The notes below the pieces were generated by a model that was not told where the DNA came from, searched no databases, and saw only the letters and a program-made list of their open reading frames with translations. The position numbers and the translations under genes are program-made. Shown here piece by piece: positions 11,972 to 23,336 of a stretch of 64,000 nt of DNA. Source of the stretch: Dama dama (lineage: Eukaryota; Chordata; Mammalia; Artiodactyla; Cervidae); the NCBI RefSeq assembly GCF_033118175.1, contig NC_083701.1, forward strand, positions 52,961,001 to 53,025,000, read 5' to 3'. Within the stretch, counting starts at the first letter, position 1. Each line of letters begins with the position of its first letter.

Positions 11972-12800
11972 ATGGAGCCAAAGCAAAAACAATACCCAGT
12001 TGTGGATGGGTCTGGTGATAGAAGCAAGGTCCAATGCCGTAAAGAGCAATATTGCATAGGAACCTGGAATGTTAGGTCCATGAATCAAGGCAAAATGGAA
12101 GTGGTCAAACAGGAGATGGCAAGAGTGAATGTTGACATTCTAGGAATCAGCGAACTAAAATGGGCTGGAATGGGTGAATTTAACTCAGATGACCATGATA
12201 TCTACTACTGTGGGCAGGAATCCCTTAGAAGAAATGGAGTAGCTGTCATAGTCAACAAAAGAGCCCCAAATGCAGTACTTGGATGCAATCTCAAAAACCA
12301 GCAGAATGATCTCTGTTCGTTCTGAAGGCAAACCATTCAATATCACTGTAATCCAAGCCTATGCCCCAAGCAGTAACGCTGAAGAAGCTGAAGTTGAACG
12401 ATTCTATGAAGACCTACAAGAGCTTTTAGAACTAACATCCAAAAGAGATGTCCTTTTCATTATAGGGGACTGGAATGCAAAAGTAGGAAGTCAAGAAACA
12501 CCTGGAGTAACAGGCAAATTTGGCCTTGGAGTACAGAATGAAGCAGGGCAAAGGCTAATAGTGTTTTGCCAAGAGAATGCACTGGTAATAGCAAACACCC
12601 TCTTCCAACAACACAAGAGAAGACTCTACACATGAACATCACCAGATGGTCAACACTGAAATCAGATTGATTATATTCTTTGCAGCCAAAGATGGAGAAG
12701 CTCTATACAGTCAACAAAAACAAGACCAGGAGCTGACTGTGGCTCAGATCATGAACTCCTTATTGCCAAATTCAGACTTAACTGAAGAAAGTAGGGAAAA
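11972..12800 (+). pseudogene. BovB endonuclease domain (broken)
   Basis: The N-terminal part of the BovB polyprotein encodes an endonuclease of the exonuclease-endonuclease-phosphatase fold, which nicks target DNA to prime reverse transcription. Catalytic-type residues are still readable: Asn in GTWNVRS (12068-12070), Glu in ISELKW (12152-12154), Asp and Asn in GDWNAK (12468-12476), and Asp-His in GSDHEL (12747-12752). A frameshift near 12297-12303 moves the frame from the first two motifs to the last two. TGA stops lie at 12633-12635 (replacing Trp) and 12657-12659 (replacing Arg). A further frame break follows near 12780. The start at 11972 is the first ATG of the frame; a functional start cannot be judged in a dead copy. 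Confidence 0.85.
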
Positions 12801-13138
12801 CCACTAGACCATTCAGGTATGATCTAAATCAAATCCCTTATGACTATACAGTGGAATTGAGAAATAGATTTAAGGGACTAGACCTGATAGACAGAGTACC
12901 TAATGAACTATGGATGGAGGTTCGTGTACAGGAGACAGGGATCAAGACCATCCCCATTGAAAAGAAACGCAAAAAGGCAAAATGGTTGTCTGAGTATGCC
13001 TTACAAATAGCTGTGAAATGAAAGCAAAGGAGAAAATGAAAGATATTCCCATTTGAATTCAGAGTTCCAAAGAATAGCCAGGAGAGATAAGAAAGCCTTC
13101 CTCAGCAATCAATGCAATAAATAGAGGAAAACAACAGA

Positions 13139-14846
13139 ATGGAAAAGACCAGAGATCTCTTCAAGAAAATTAGAAATACCAAGGGAACATTTCATGCAAA
13201 AATGGGCTCAATAAAGGACAGAAATTGCATGGACCTAAGAGAAGCAGAAGATATTAAGAAGAGGTGGCAAGGATACACAGAAGAACTTTCCAAAAATATC
13301 TCCATGACCCAGATAATCACAATGGTGTGATCACTCACCTAGAGCCAGACATTCTGGAATGTGAAGTCAAGTGGGCCTTAGAAAGCATCACTATGAACAA
13401 AGCTAGTGGATGTGATGGGATTCCAGTTGAGCTATTTCAAATCCTGAAAGATGATGCTGTGAAAGTGCTGCCCTCAATATGCCAGCAAATTTGGAAAACT
13501 CAGCAGTGGCCACAGGACTGGAAAAGGTCAGTTTTCATTCCAATTCCTAAGAAAGGCAATCCCAAAGAATGCTCAAACTACTGCACAATTGCACTCATCT
13601 CATATGCTAGTAAAGTAAAGCTCAAAATTCTCCAAGACCGGCTTCAGCAATACATGTACCAAGAATTTCCAGATGTTCAAGCTGGTTTTAGAAAAGGCAG
13701 AGGAACCAGAGATCAAATTGCCAACATCTGCTGGATCATTGAAAAAGCAAGAGAGTTCCAGAAAAACATCTATTTCTGCTTTATTGACTACACCAAAGCC
13801 TTTGACTGTGTGGATCACAATAAACTGTGGAAAAATCTGAAAGAGATGGGAATACCAGAGCACCTGACCTGCCTCTTGAGAAACCTGTATGCAGGTCAGG
13901 AAGCAACAGTTAGAACTGGACATGGACCCACAGACTGGTTCCAAATAGAAAAAAGGAGTATGTCAAGGCTGTATATTTAAGTTATATGCAGAGTACATCA
14001 TGAGAAACGCTGGGTTGGAAGAAGAACAAGCTGGAATCAAGATTGCCGGGAGAAATATCAATAACCTCAGATATGCAGATGATACCACCCTCATGGCAGA
14101 AAGTGAAGAGGAACTAAAAAGCCTATTGATGAGAGTAAAAGAGGAGAGTGAAAAAGTTGGCTTAAAACTCAACATTCAGAAAACTAAGATCATGGCATCT
14201 GGTCCCATCACCTCATGGAAAATAGATGAGGAGACAGTGGAAACTGTGACTGACTTTATTTTTGGGGGCTCCAAAATCACTGCAGATGGTGACTGCAGCC
14301 ATGAAATTAAAAGATACTTACTCCTTGGAAGGAAAGTTATGACCAACCTAGATAGCATATTAAAAAGCAGAGACATTACTTTGCCAACAAAGGTCCATCC
14401 AGTCAAGGTTATGGTTTTTCCAGTGGTCATGTATGGATGTGAGAGTTGGACTGTGAAGAAAGCTGAGCACTGAAAAAAAAAATTGATGCTTTTGATCTAT
14501 GGTGTTGGAGAAGACCCTTGAGAATCCATAGGACTGCAAGGAGATCCAACCAATCCTTCCTAAAGGAGATCAGTCCTGGGTGTTCATTAGAAGGACTGAT
14601 ACTGAAGCTGAAACTCCAATACTTTGGCCACCTCATGCAAAGAGTTGACTCGTTGGAAAAGACCCTGATACTGGGAGGGATTGGGGGCAGGAGAGAAGGG
14701 GATGACAGAGGATGAGATGGTTGGATGGCATCACTGACTCGATGGGCATGAGTTTGAGTAAACTCTGGGAGTTTGTGATGGACAGGGAGACCTGGCGTGC
14801 TGCTATTCATGGGGTCACAAAGAGTCAGACACGACTGAGTGACTGA
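13139..14846 (+). pseudogene. BovB reverse transcriptase and C-terminal region (broken)
   Basis: This part once encoded the target-primed reverse transcriptase of BovB. The palm motif A Asp lies in FIDYTKAFD (13786-13788) and motif C YADD at 14072-14083. Frame breaks occur near 13300 (one base lost), near 13950 (one base gained in an A run) and near 14475 (A-run expansion). Comparison with the copy at 51560-52762 shows 15 bases missing near 13970, which removes most of the GCILSP-type block between motifs A and C. The last in-frame residues before the 3' end read RLSD, followed by a stop at 14844-14846. No product is possible. Several other BovB pieces in the window preserve this region better. 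Confidence 0.87.
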
Positions 14847-14855
14847 ACTAAACTG

Positions 14856-14865
14856 ATAATTAGAG
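14856..14865. repeat. 3' target-site duplication of BovB
   Basis: ATAATTAGAG, identical to 11507-11516. It marks the end of the BovB insertion. Confidence 0.75.
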
Positions 14866-15245
14866 TTTGGGATTAAAATATATACACTAGTATATATTGG
14901 GCTTCCCAGGTGGTGCTAGCTGTAAAGATCCTGCCTGCAATGAAGGAGACATAAGAGAAACAGTTTCAATCCCTGAATCCCATGGAGGAGAGCATGGCAA
15001 CCTACTCCAGTATCCTTGCCTGGAGAATCCCATGGACAGAGGAGCCTCGTGGGCTACAGTCCATGGGGTCACAAAGAGTTGGATTTGACTGAAGTGATTT
15101 AGCACACATGTGTAAAATAGATAACCAAAAATGACCTACTGTATATCACAGGAGACTGTACTCAATATCCTGTAATCACCTAACATGGAAAAGAATGTAA
15201 AAAAGGAATAACTCAGCATTAAATAATAAATTAACACAGCATTAA
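14866..15245 (+). mobile_element. Cetartiodactyl L1 3' end, split by a SINE
   Basis: 14866-14898 ('tttgggattaaaatatatac') and 15111-15245 ('aaaatagataaccaaaaatg', 'gactgtactcaatatcctg') are consecutive parts of one L1-type 3' terminus. A Bov-tA at 14899-15110 separates them. The BovB TSD abuts its left edge. Confidence 0.6.
14899..15110 (+). mobile_element. Bov-tA SINE
   Basis: Head 'gggcttcccaggtggtgc', body 'gcatggcaacctactccag', and end 'tgatttagcacacatg'. The segment around 14965-14985 is shortened relative to other copies here, losing the usual 'ggtcgggaagatcccctgg' block. Confidence 0.88.
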
Positions 15246-15274
15246 ATAAAAAGGAAATAGAAATGGCACTTAGG

Positions 15275-15934
15275 GCCCTCATAGTCTGATTATACCTACA
15301 TCTTTAGCTCAATTTCTTCTCTAACTTCTCTTCAGATCCTACTTTTCTGCATGTCTACTATTCATGCTTCTCCAAATGTCACATTTAGTTTTGCCTCCAT
15401 GTTTTGACCACAGGTGCTATTCCACCTGAAATGTTCTTTTCTTCAGAATGCCCACCTCCCTTCCAAGTGGCCAACACCTTTCATCTTTTGAGGTTAATTT
15501 CCTTTGTGAGACTTCTCTGATAGCTCAGAGAATCCACCTCCAATACCAAGGACCCCAGTTCAATTTCTGGGGTGGGAAGATCCCCTGGAGAAGGGAAAGG
15601 CTACCCATTCCAGTATTCTGGCCTGGAGAATTCATGGACTATAGTCCATGGGGTTGCAAAGAGTCCGACATGACTGAGCAACTTTCACTTTCACTTCACG
15701 TCCTTTGTGAAGACTTCATGACCCCATGTGGTAGACTTGAATCCATCTCACTTGACTCAACCACTATATATTTCTAGCATATTCTTATAAACTCATTGCA
15801 ATTTATCTGCAAATTTGACTTTCTGCATTAGACTATAACTTCTTTAGGGCAGGGGCTATAATGTGTTTATCTCTTATATCCAGTGGTTACAAGGTTTCTG
15901 CCTCTGAGTTTTGCTAATAAATGAAATGAATGAA
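15275..15934 (+). mobile_element. L2 LINE 3' end, split by a SINE
   Basis: Plus-strand L2 order is clear: 'ctccaaatgtcacattt', 'ccacctgaaatgttctttt', then after the SINE 'gactataacttctttagggc' and 'gctaataaatgaaatgaatg'. It is interrupted by Bov-tA at 15510-15700. An A-rich tract follows. Non-coding remnant. Confidence 0.65.
15510..15700 (+). mobile_element. Bov-tA SINE, short subtype
   Basis: Flanked by TSD TCCTTTGTGA (15500-15509 and 15701-15710). It carries the diagnostic shortened centre 'catggactatagtccatgg', lacking the 'cagaggagcctgg' block. The same deletion occurs in the copies at 49210-49566 and 58063-58255, marking one subfamily. Confidence 0.9.
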
Positions 15935-16764
15935 AAAAAAAGAAAAAGAAAACCGCCTTTACTTAGATTGCAGAGAATGTTCACTTGTTAATGAAAGAAA
16001 GAAGGACTTCAAAGTTAAGAAATTTCAGCTGACCTAGAAAAGGAGACATCCTTTACCTAACAACGTAGTTCTAGCAAAAAAGGCAAATACGAAAGAGTGA
16101 CACTGGAAAGAGAGAAAAAAATATTTGTTTGGAAGGGTCTTGAGGCCCATGTAGGCAAAGCAAAGCAACCACAGAGCTGTGTTTAATCTGCAGGTCAGCC
16201 TTCAGGACCCTCTCATGCATATGCCAATGAAGCAAAAGCATCACCTAAGATACACTCATGCTCAACTTAGAAAGCCCCAATAACAACTGACAGATAAAAG
16301 ACAATTTTCCAAGAATATTTTACATTTCTGCAGTTCTGGTCCTCTAAGCAAAATGGTTTACTTCCAATATAGGGATGTTTGTACAAGGAAACAAACATTT
16401 CAGGATAATAAATCTTAGAGACATCCCTAAACCTGAGATAGTCCATGTTAATAAAGATTAAAACTTCCTCTTTCCCTCCCCAGAGTAAATCTGCTTATAT
16501 TCCAGAGTAAAGATAAGGTCCTCTCTTTCTGGAGAGGAGGATGGGCAGATCACCAGCAACCCCACATGAGATCAGAGTTGTGTTTTTTTTGTTTTGTTTT
16601 TAATTTCTAGTTTCTCCACTTGTATAATATACTTTATTTCACATATAGCTGCTATCTAGCTCTCACCAAACAACCCTATCTGGATTGGGACTCAAGAAAG
16701 CAACACAAGGTAATACCCTTGGATGCTGCTTTTACTGTAACTAATTGAGCAATGAACTGTCTTC
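15935..16764. other. Single-copy DNA
   Basis: Starts with an A-rich tract and includes a T-rich run near 16581-16606. No gene or family recognised. Confidence 0.45.
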
Positions 16765-16839
16765 TTTTCTCCAGCCCACTATATATATATATACACACAC
16801 ATTTTTCTCCAGCCCACTATATATATATACACACACACA

Positions 16840-16874
<35 letters not shown>
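16765..16874. repeat. Duplicated TA/CA/GT microsatellite
   Basis: A 38-bp unit starting TTTTCTCCAGCCCACT is repeated in tandem (16765-16802, then from 16803). Each copy carries TATATA followed by CACACA. The second copy runs into ACACAC...GTGTGT (about 16829-16874), a self-complementary purine-pyrimidine alternation that can form a hairpin or Z-DNA. Confidence 0.85.
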
Positions 16875-16876
<2 letters not shown>

Positions 16877-17077
16877 TTTAGTGGCTCAGTCGTGTCCGAC
16901 TCTGCGACCCCACAGACTGTAGCCTACCAGGCTTCTCTGTCCATGGGAATCTCCAGGCAAGAATACTGGAGTAGATTGCCATTCCCTTCTCCAGAGGATC
17001 TTCCCAACCCAGGGATTGGACCCTGGTCCGCTGCATTACAGGCAGATTCTTTACTGTTTGAGTTACAGGGAAGTCCT
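16875..17077 (-). mobile_element. Bov-tA SINE
   Basis: Reverse Bov-tA directly abutting the GT repeat: 'gtggctcagtcgtgtccg' to 'gagttacagggaagtcc'. The GT run takes the place of the usual 3' tail. Confidence 0.88.
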
Positions 17078-18844
17078 CAATAGTTATATAGTTTAGTTAT
17101 AAAGTTATATAATTATAGCCAACTATCTTCTTATCTTCTAAGGAGGGTTAAATCTTGGAAACCTTAATAGTTTCTGGCTTAACAACAAACTATATTTTAA
17201 TTTATATTTATTAGTAGAGAGGCCTTGCCCATCCTGGAGCAAGATTGAGGGCAGAATTATTGAACTAACAAACAAACATTGCTATATTTTATTTCTTTAG
17301 TTTTATATGTAATGACCTAACTGTAGTTCCCTGAAATTCATGAAAGGCCTTTCAATGTGATTCTTCAAATAGAAGAAATTTATCATATCTCACATAGAAT
17401 AGTGACAATTTCTTTGTGTGAATTTTTTAAATGGCAGGTGCTTTGCTGATGTAGGAAAAATGATAGAAAACCAACTAACCAAATAATAGCTCTGTCTCCA
17501 ATTTGTTAAATATTTGAGTCCCACACAGTTGTAGTTCCAGAGTTTGTCTGAAAACTCTTTTCTTTGAAAAGTTTTTCAAAAATGCATAAAGCCGCAGAAT
17601 ATTTTTACCTGTGAACAGCAAAAGTGTTAACAGCATGCCCATTTGAATAGTTAACGATGTAGAGAGATATTATCAAGCATATTTTAAATTATGTGATTAA
17701 AATGTTTAGTAAAAAGTCTCCAAAATAATAGACAACTAAAAGGAAACAAAAAAATGTTTTATCCTTTTAATTTGTAGAGCACCAATTTCTGTTTTAAAGA
17801 CTCAGAATTATGAAGTACAGACAGGATTAAAATAAGAAAAATTGGTTAGGAATCCAATTATCCTAATATTTGGCTTCTGAGTAGAAGAAAAGGCATTTTT
17901 ACTTCTATAAGCATAATTTCTTACCTGTAAAATTGGGAGAGTTATTATGTTATCTTCCTAAGATTCCTCCCACCTTCAAACACAGAAGACATTATTGATT
18001 TTATATTGAAATTTAACATTTGTTTAAATTAATTTAGAGTAGTATCATTTAAGAAAAATTTGTACTTATTTATTTATCTGGTTGATAGATCTATTATATC
18101 AAATATTTAATGTGGGTTTAAAATAAGAGAGTCAGATTAATAGCATGTACTCATGAGAATCAAATTCTACATTTTTAAACAACTTGAAAAATAATAAAAT
18201 AATCCTATTTTTCTACTGTCAGTGATAGAGGACATTTGAAAGATGAGTTTAAATCAGAGTAATTAATTTCTATTTATTATTGCAGAACTGTGTTGAAAGG
18301 CTCTTTTTAGTGGTCTACTTTCTTTGATATGGTTTCAGTTTGATGTTCTGTGGGGCATAATTTTATAATATACTTGAGCTTTTCTTCTAGTTATTTTCAT
18401 TTCACCTAATGAAAACTCAAATGAATACCTTTGTGACAAAAATTGATTTCCTGATATATAGCATTGCATGACATTGAATCTTCAGTTTCTGATTATCTGT
18501 GTACTATCTTTTTCATGTGTTTCATCTTGTAAGACAGTTATTTGGAATATATATAACATAGACTGCAATGAAGTTGTCCTCTTTAAATGTGATGGTCAAA
18601 GCTGTAACAAACTGAAATGAAAGGGAACAACACCCTTGCTCTCACAGCTTGAAAATTCGCATCACTTCGTTCATCCTTTCAGCCTCATAGCAAGTAAGCA
18701 ATGGGGCATTACATAAGAACAGATAACAATGGTGAGCTGAAGAGTCCTCTCCTCTAGGAAACCTCTAACTTCACTCTAATTATAGCTTAAGTGTCTGGGG
18801 ATGTGAAATACAGAGAAATCAAAAATGCAAAAAAGCATCAGGTA
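17078..18844. other. Single-copy AT-rich DNA
   Basis: About 1.8 kb, very AT-rich, with no ruminant retroposon and no open frame above 60 codons. Confidence 0.5.
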
Positions 18845-18854
18845 AACTTCAATG

Positions 18855-19484
18855 GCTAATAGATGGGGAAACAGTGACAGACTTTATTTTGGGGGGCTCC
18901 AAAATCACTGCAGTTGGTGACTGCAGCCATGAAATTAAAAGATGCTCACTCCTTGGAAGGAAAGTTATGACCAACTTAGACAGCATATTAAAAAGCAGAG
19001 ACATTACTTTGCCAACAAAGATCTGTCTAGTCAAGGCTAAGGTTTTTCCAGTAGTCATGTATGGATGTGAGACTTGGACTTTAAAGAAAACTGAGCACCA
19101 AAGAATTGATGCTTCTGAACTGTGATGTTTGAGAAGATTCTCAAGAGTCCCTTGAACTGCAAGGAAATCCAATCAGTCAATCCTAAAGGAAATCAGTCCT
19201 CAATATTCATTGGAAGGACTGAGGCTGAAGCTGAAACTCCAATACTTTGGCCACCTGATGTAAAGAACCGACTCATTGGAAAAGACCCTGATGCTGGGAA
19301 AGATTGAAGGCAGGAGGAGAAGGGGACAACAGAGGATGAGATGGTTGGATGGCATCACCAACTCAATGGACATGAGTTTGAGCAAGCTCTGGGAGATGGT
19401 GATGGACAGGGAGGCCTGGCATGCTGCAGTCCATGGGGTGGCAAAGAGTTGTACATGATTGAGCGACTCAACTAAGCTGAACTG
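18855..19484 (+). mobile_element. 5'-truncated BovB
   Basis: The last 630 bp of BovB, starting inside the post-RT region. It is flanked by exact TSDs AACTTCAATG (18845-18854 and 19485-19494). A plus-strand frame at 18874-19125 matches the BovB C-terminal region (motif DCSHEIKR). It is opposite in orientation to the BovB nest at 20164-21762, with about 0.9 kb between. Confidence 0.92.
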
Positions 19485-19494
19485 AACTTCAATG

Positions 19495-20163
19495 TGGTTT
19501 TAACACTACCACACAGAATGCACTAAAAATTAAACTTATTAAAACACTCAAGAATAAGCCTTAGGTAATAATTCCCCACCATTAGCTGAATTGATAAGGT
19601 ACCTTAATGGGTATTCCCTCATCAACTCTTTATGCAAAATTGTGTGCCAGGCTTGTACATAATTTGTACAGTTAGGAACAAATTTTGCCTTTCATTATGC
19701 ATATTTTCCTCTGATTCTGATAGATGCTACACATTTGAATAACTTGTCCTTTTCAAAGCTTTAATGTATGTACGTACTCATGTTAAGCAGCAAATCCTCA
19801 ATAACTATTTCCATCCCCCTTACTTTGCTCACACTTGAGCTGTGTCCAGAGTCACATCTACAAAACTATCTGAAAGGTAAGAATTTATATCCAGCAGAGC
19901 TTTCCCTATCCAGCATTTCTAAATGGATAAATGTATCTGGTAGCAATCTGGTGGTGATGGCCCCAATGTTATTGGTCACTTTATTTTATGAGCCAGATGA
20001 ATGTGTTTATCATGTGAACTGAATGGGACTATACTCCTAATTCTGACCATCTGTAAATTGACCATTTGTAAATTGACTCTTGGTTAGATTGAATATTAAG
20101 GAAAAAGAAAATAATGAATGGAAAAATAGACCACACAGCCACGTTACTCAGACAGCTTATGTT
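19495..20163. other. Single-copy DNA with a small tandem repeat
   Basis: A 15-bp unit GACCATYTGTAAATT is repeated twice at 20045-20074. A plus-strand frame of 84 codons (19768-20022) has no recognised homology. Confidence 0.45.
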
Positions 20164-21762
20164 GTTGTTCAGTCACACAGTCATGTCCGACTCTTTGCAA
20201 CCCCATGGTCTGCTGCACACCAGGCTTCCCTGTCCTTCACCACCTCCTGGAGCTTGACCAAACTCACACCCATTCAGTTGGTGATACCATCCAACCATCT
20301 TGACCTCTATCACCTCGTCTCCTCCTGTCCTCAATCTTTCCCAGCATCGGGGTCTTTTCCAATGAGCTACTCTTTGCATTAGAGTATTAGAGCTTCAGCT
20401 CAAGCATCAGTTCAGCTCAGTTCCATTCAGTCACTCAGTTGTGTATGACTCTTTGCCACCCCATGGATTGCAGCATGCCAGGCCTCCCTGTCCATCACCA
20501 GCTCCCAGACTTTACTCAAACCCATGTCCATTGGGTGATGCCACCCAACCATCTCATCCTCTGTTGTCCCCTTCTCCTCCTGCCTTCAATCTTTCCCAGC
20601 ATCAGGGTCTCTTCCAATGAGTCAGCTCTTCACATCAGGTGGCCAAAGTATTGGAGTTTCAGCTTCAACATCAGTCCTTCCAATGAATATTGAGGACTGA
20701 TTTCCTTTAGGATTGACTGATTGGATCTCCTTGCAGTCCAAGGGACTCTCAAGAGTCTTCTCCAACACCACAGTTCAAAAGCATCAATTCTTCAGCGCTC
20801 AGCTTTCTTTATAGTCCACCTCTCACATCCATACATAACTACTGGAAAAACCTTAGCCTTAACTAGATGGATCTTTGTTGGCACAGTAATGTCTCTGCTT
20901 TTTAATATGCTGTCTAAGTTGGTCATAACTTTCCTTCCAAGGAGTAAGCATCTTTTAATTTCATAGCTGCAGTCACCATCTGCAGTGATTTTGGAGCCCA
21001 AAAAAATAGTTACCCACTGTTTCCGCTGTTTCCCCATCTATTTGCCATGAAGTGATGGGACCAGATGCCATTATCTTCGTTTTCTGATTGTTGAGCTTTA
21101 AGCCAACATTTTCACTCTCCTCTTTCACTTTCATCAAGAGGCTCTTTACTTCTTCTTCACTTTCTGCCATAAGGGTGGCATCATCTGCATATCTGAGGTT
21201 ATTGATATTTCTCCCGGCAATCTTGATTCCAGCTTGTGCTTCATCTAGCCCAGCATTTCTCATGATGTACTCTGCATATAAGATAAATAAGCAGGGTGAC
21301 AATATATAGGCTTGGCGTACTCCTTTTCCTATTTGGAAACAGCCTGTTCCATGTCCAATTCTAACTGTTGCTTCCTGACCTGCATGTAGGTTTCTCAAGA
21401 GGCAGGTCAGGTGGTCTGGTATTCCCATCTCTTTCAGATTTTTCCACAGTTTATTGTGATCCACACAGTCAAAGGCTTTGGCATAGTCAATAAAGCAGAA
21501 ATAGATGTTTTTCTGGAACTCTCTTTTTCAATGATCCAGTGGATGTTAGCAATTTGATCTCTGGTTCCTCTCCTTCTTCTAAAACCATCTTGAACATCTG
21601 GAAATTTCATGGTTCACATATTGCATCAGTTCATGTATAAGCATCAGTCATTCCAATGAACATTCAGGGTTGATTTCCTTTAGGATTGACTGGTTTGATC
21701 TCCTTGCAGTCCAAGTTACTCTCAAGAGTCTTCTTCAGCACCACAGTTCAAATCATCAAAAT
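20164..21762 (-). mobile_element. Outer BovB tail, split by a second BovB
   Basis: 20164-20410 and 21639-21762 are contiguous parts of one reverse-oriented BovB 3' end. The left part stops at 'gagcttcagctc' and the right resumes at 'cattccaatgaacattcag'. It is about 370 bp without the insert. Confidence 0.88.
20411..21638 (-). mobile_element. BovB inserted into BovB
   Basis: A 1228-bp 5'-truncated BovB on the minus strand, flanked by exact TSD AAGCATCAG (20402-20410 and 21639-21647) taken from the outer BovB. Minus-strand coding remains good. A 163-codon frame (20973-21464) covers RT with YADD at 21180-21191. The next frame (20792-21037) covers the following region after a shift near 21000. 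The RT block reads QAYILSP where other copies have QGCILSP. Not functional: no 5' half and no endonuclease. Confidence 0.9.
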
Positions 21763-22522
21763 GAACATGTGAAAACAGCAAAACATCAGAAGTTCATATG
21801 AACTCTTTTATTGATAATACAGTAGTATTACTATACACAAACACACATAGGAGCCCTTCTTTTCATAATGTTCTGTAACATGTATTTGTTGTAAACAAAT
21901 TTCAAAGCTTAGCTACATCAAAAATTATTTACTAGGGAAATGGTGACCAATGACCAGACAGGAGATTTAGAGTATCAGTTAGAGATCTAACACAAATTAT
22001 TTATATGATATGGAGCAGGCACTCAATTTAGTTTCTCTTTCTGTAAAATGATGTCAAATGATTTCTAAATTTCATGTGTACCTATTTTTAAGTCTTTGGC
22101 TACAGATTTATTCAGACGATGTTAATATCCTCCTCCCATCTGGTATGACCACGATCTGATTAATATTTAGTATTTATTCTTTTCCCATGTTATTTTGGAT
22201 CTAAGTTACTTGATTTCATGTCAAGATTAGCTGATTTGGGGACTGTTCATTATAAACCTTAGATTGTATGTTTGTACAGAAAGACTGTGCACTCATCTAT
22301 TCAATTTGACTATAAACATGGAAGCTATTTTGCCATAACACTCTTCTACCTACAGTAGACTCAAAATCACTTTATATAAACCATTTTATGCTTTATATAA
22401 AGCACTTTGTCTCCAAGTAATAAAAAAAATGGATATTTATATAAAGAAAGGAGCTTCTTAGCTGACTTTGGACTTGTATCTATTTTCAATAGATGACATC
22501 TCGAGTTGTAAGATGACAATTT
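21763..22522. other. Single-copy DNA
   Basis: No element or gene named. AT-rich. Confidence 0.5.
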
Positions 22523-22640
22523 TTTCATTTATTCACAAAGCATGTATTGAGTATTCACTATTCAAGACAATAAAGAAGTAAAGAGAGAAAAGATATTAAC
22601 TTGTCTCTGAAAACTAAGTGGATTTGAAAAAAGAAAAGGA
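22523..22640 (-). mobile_element. L2-like fragment
   Basis: 'ttcatttattcacaaagc' followed by 'tgtattgagtattcactatt' resembles the reversed L2 end. Weak. Confidence 0.4.
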
Positions 22641-23130
22641 ATAGTGAACACAGAGTGGAGAATACGAGAATAATACTATCAAAAGCAAAAATGATAAACA
22701 GAAAAATAAAAGAGATGCAGACAAGCTGCACAAGCCAACCATCAATGTGGTCAACTTCAGAAAAACTATAACCCATCACTAAACAAATTATTTAGATGAA
22801 AGAGTTCTAAGGAGCAAGATAGTCATGTATTAAGATTAACTACAAGCATTTTTTTTTAAAGTTATATATTCCCTCACACCTGTATGGTCAAGTTCAATTC
22901 CATGTAAAACACATTCTAGCAACACACCCACCCACATTTGCTTGTATTATAACTCTGATAATCAGTGACACGTTGCCTTGTATATAGTATCACTGAAGGT
23001 GTGGGCATAGTGGGATTTATAGGGTCATTGCTTTCAACAACGGGAACTTTGCCAAAATGTTTTTTAGAGACGTATATAATTAGATACATTCAGTGATGCT
23101 ATATGCAAGGCAATCTGCTATCATGAAAGA

Positions 23131-23336
23131 AAGTGTTAGTTGTTCAGTCGTGTCCGACTCCTTGCAAATCCGTGGACTGTAGCCCACCAGGCTCCTCTGT
23201 CCATGGGATTTTTCAGGCAAGAATACTGGAGTGGCTCGCCATTTCCTTCTCCAGGGGATCTTCCTGATCCAGGGATCGAACCCAGATCTCCTGCACTGTG
23301 GGCAGACTCTACCACCTGAGCCACCACGGAAGCCCC
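23131..23336 (-). mobile_element. Bov-tA SINE
   Basis: 'gtgttagttgttcagtcgtg' through 'gagccaccacggaagcccc'. Full length, and less diverged than most copies in the window. Confidence 0.9.

Larger units (their letters stand above)
11517..14855 (+). mobile_element. Full-length BovB (RTE) LINE, inactive
   Basis: A 3339-bp RTE-clade LINE, close to the usual BovB length of about 3.2 kb. In order it has a GC-rich 5' UTR (11517-11971), a decayed endonuclease region, a decayed reverse transcriptase region and the ACTGA-type 3' end. It is bounded by the 10-bp TSD ATAATTAGAG. The single ORF is destroyed by frameshifts, stops and a 15-bp deletion, so it cannot make protein. Its 5' UTR segment 11807-11862 and its last 70 bases are the two parts seen in Bov-A SINE units. 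BovB is horizontally transferred and abundant in ruminants. Confidence 0.93.

Noticed and set aside
13264..13980. A 238-codon open frame as a functional gene
   Set aside because: It is the BovB reverse transcriptase region, with frameshifts on both sides and no start of its own.
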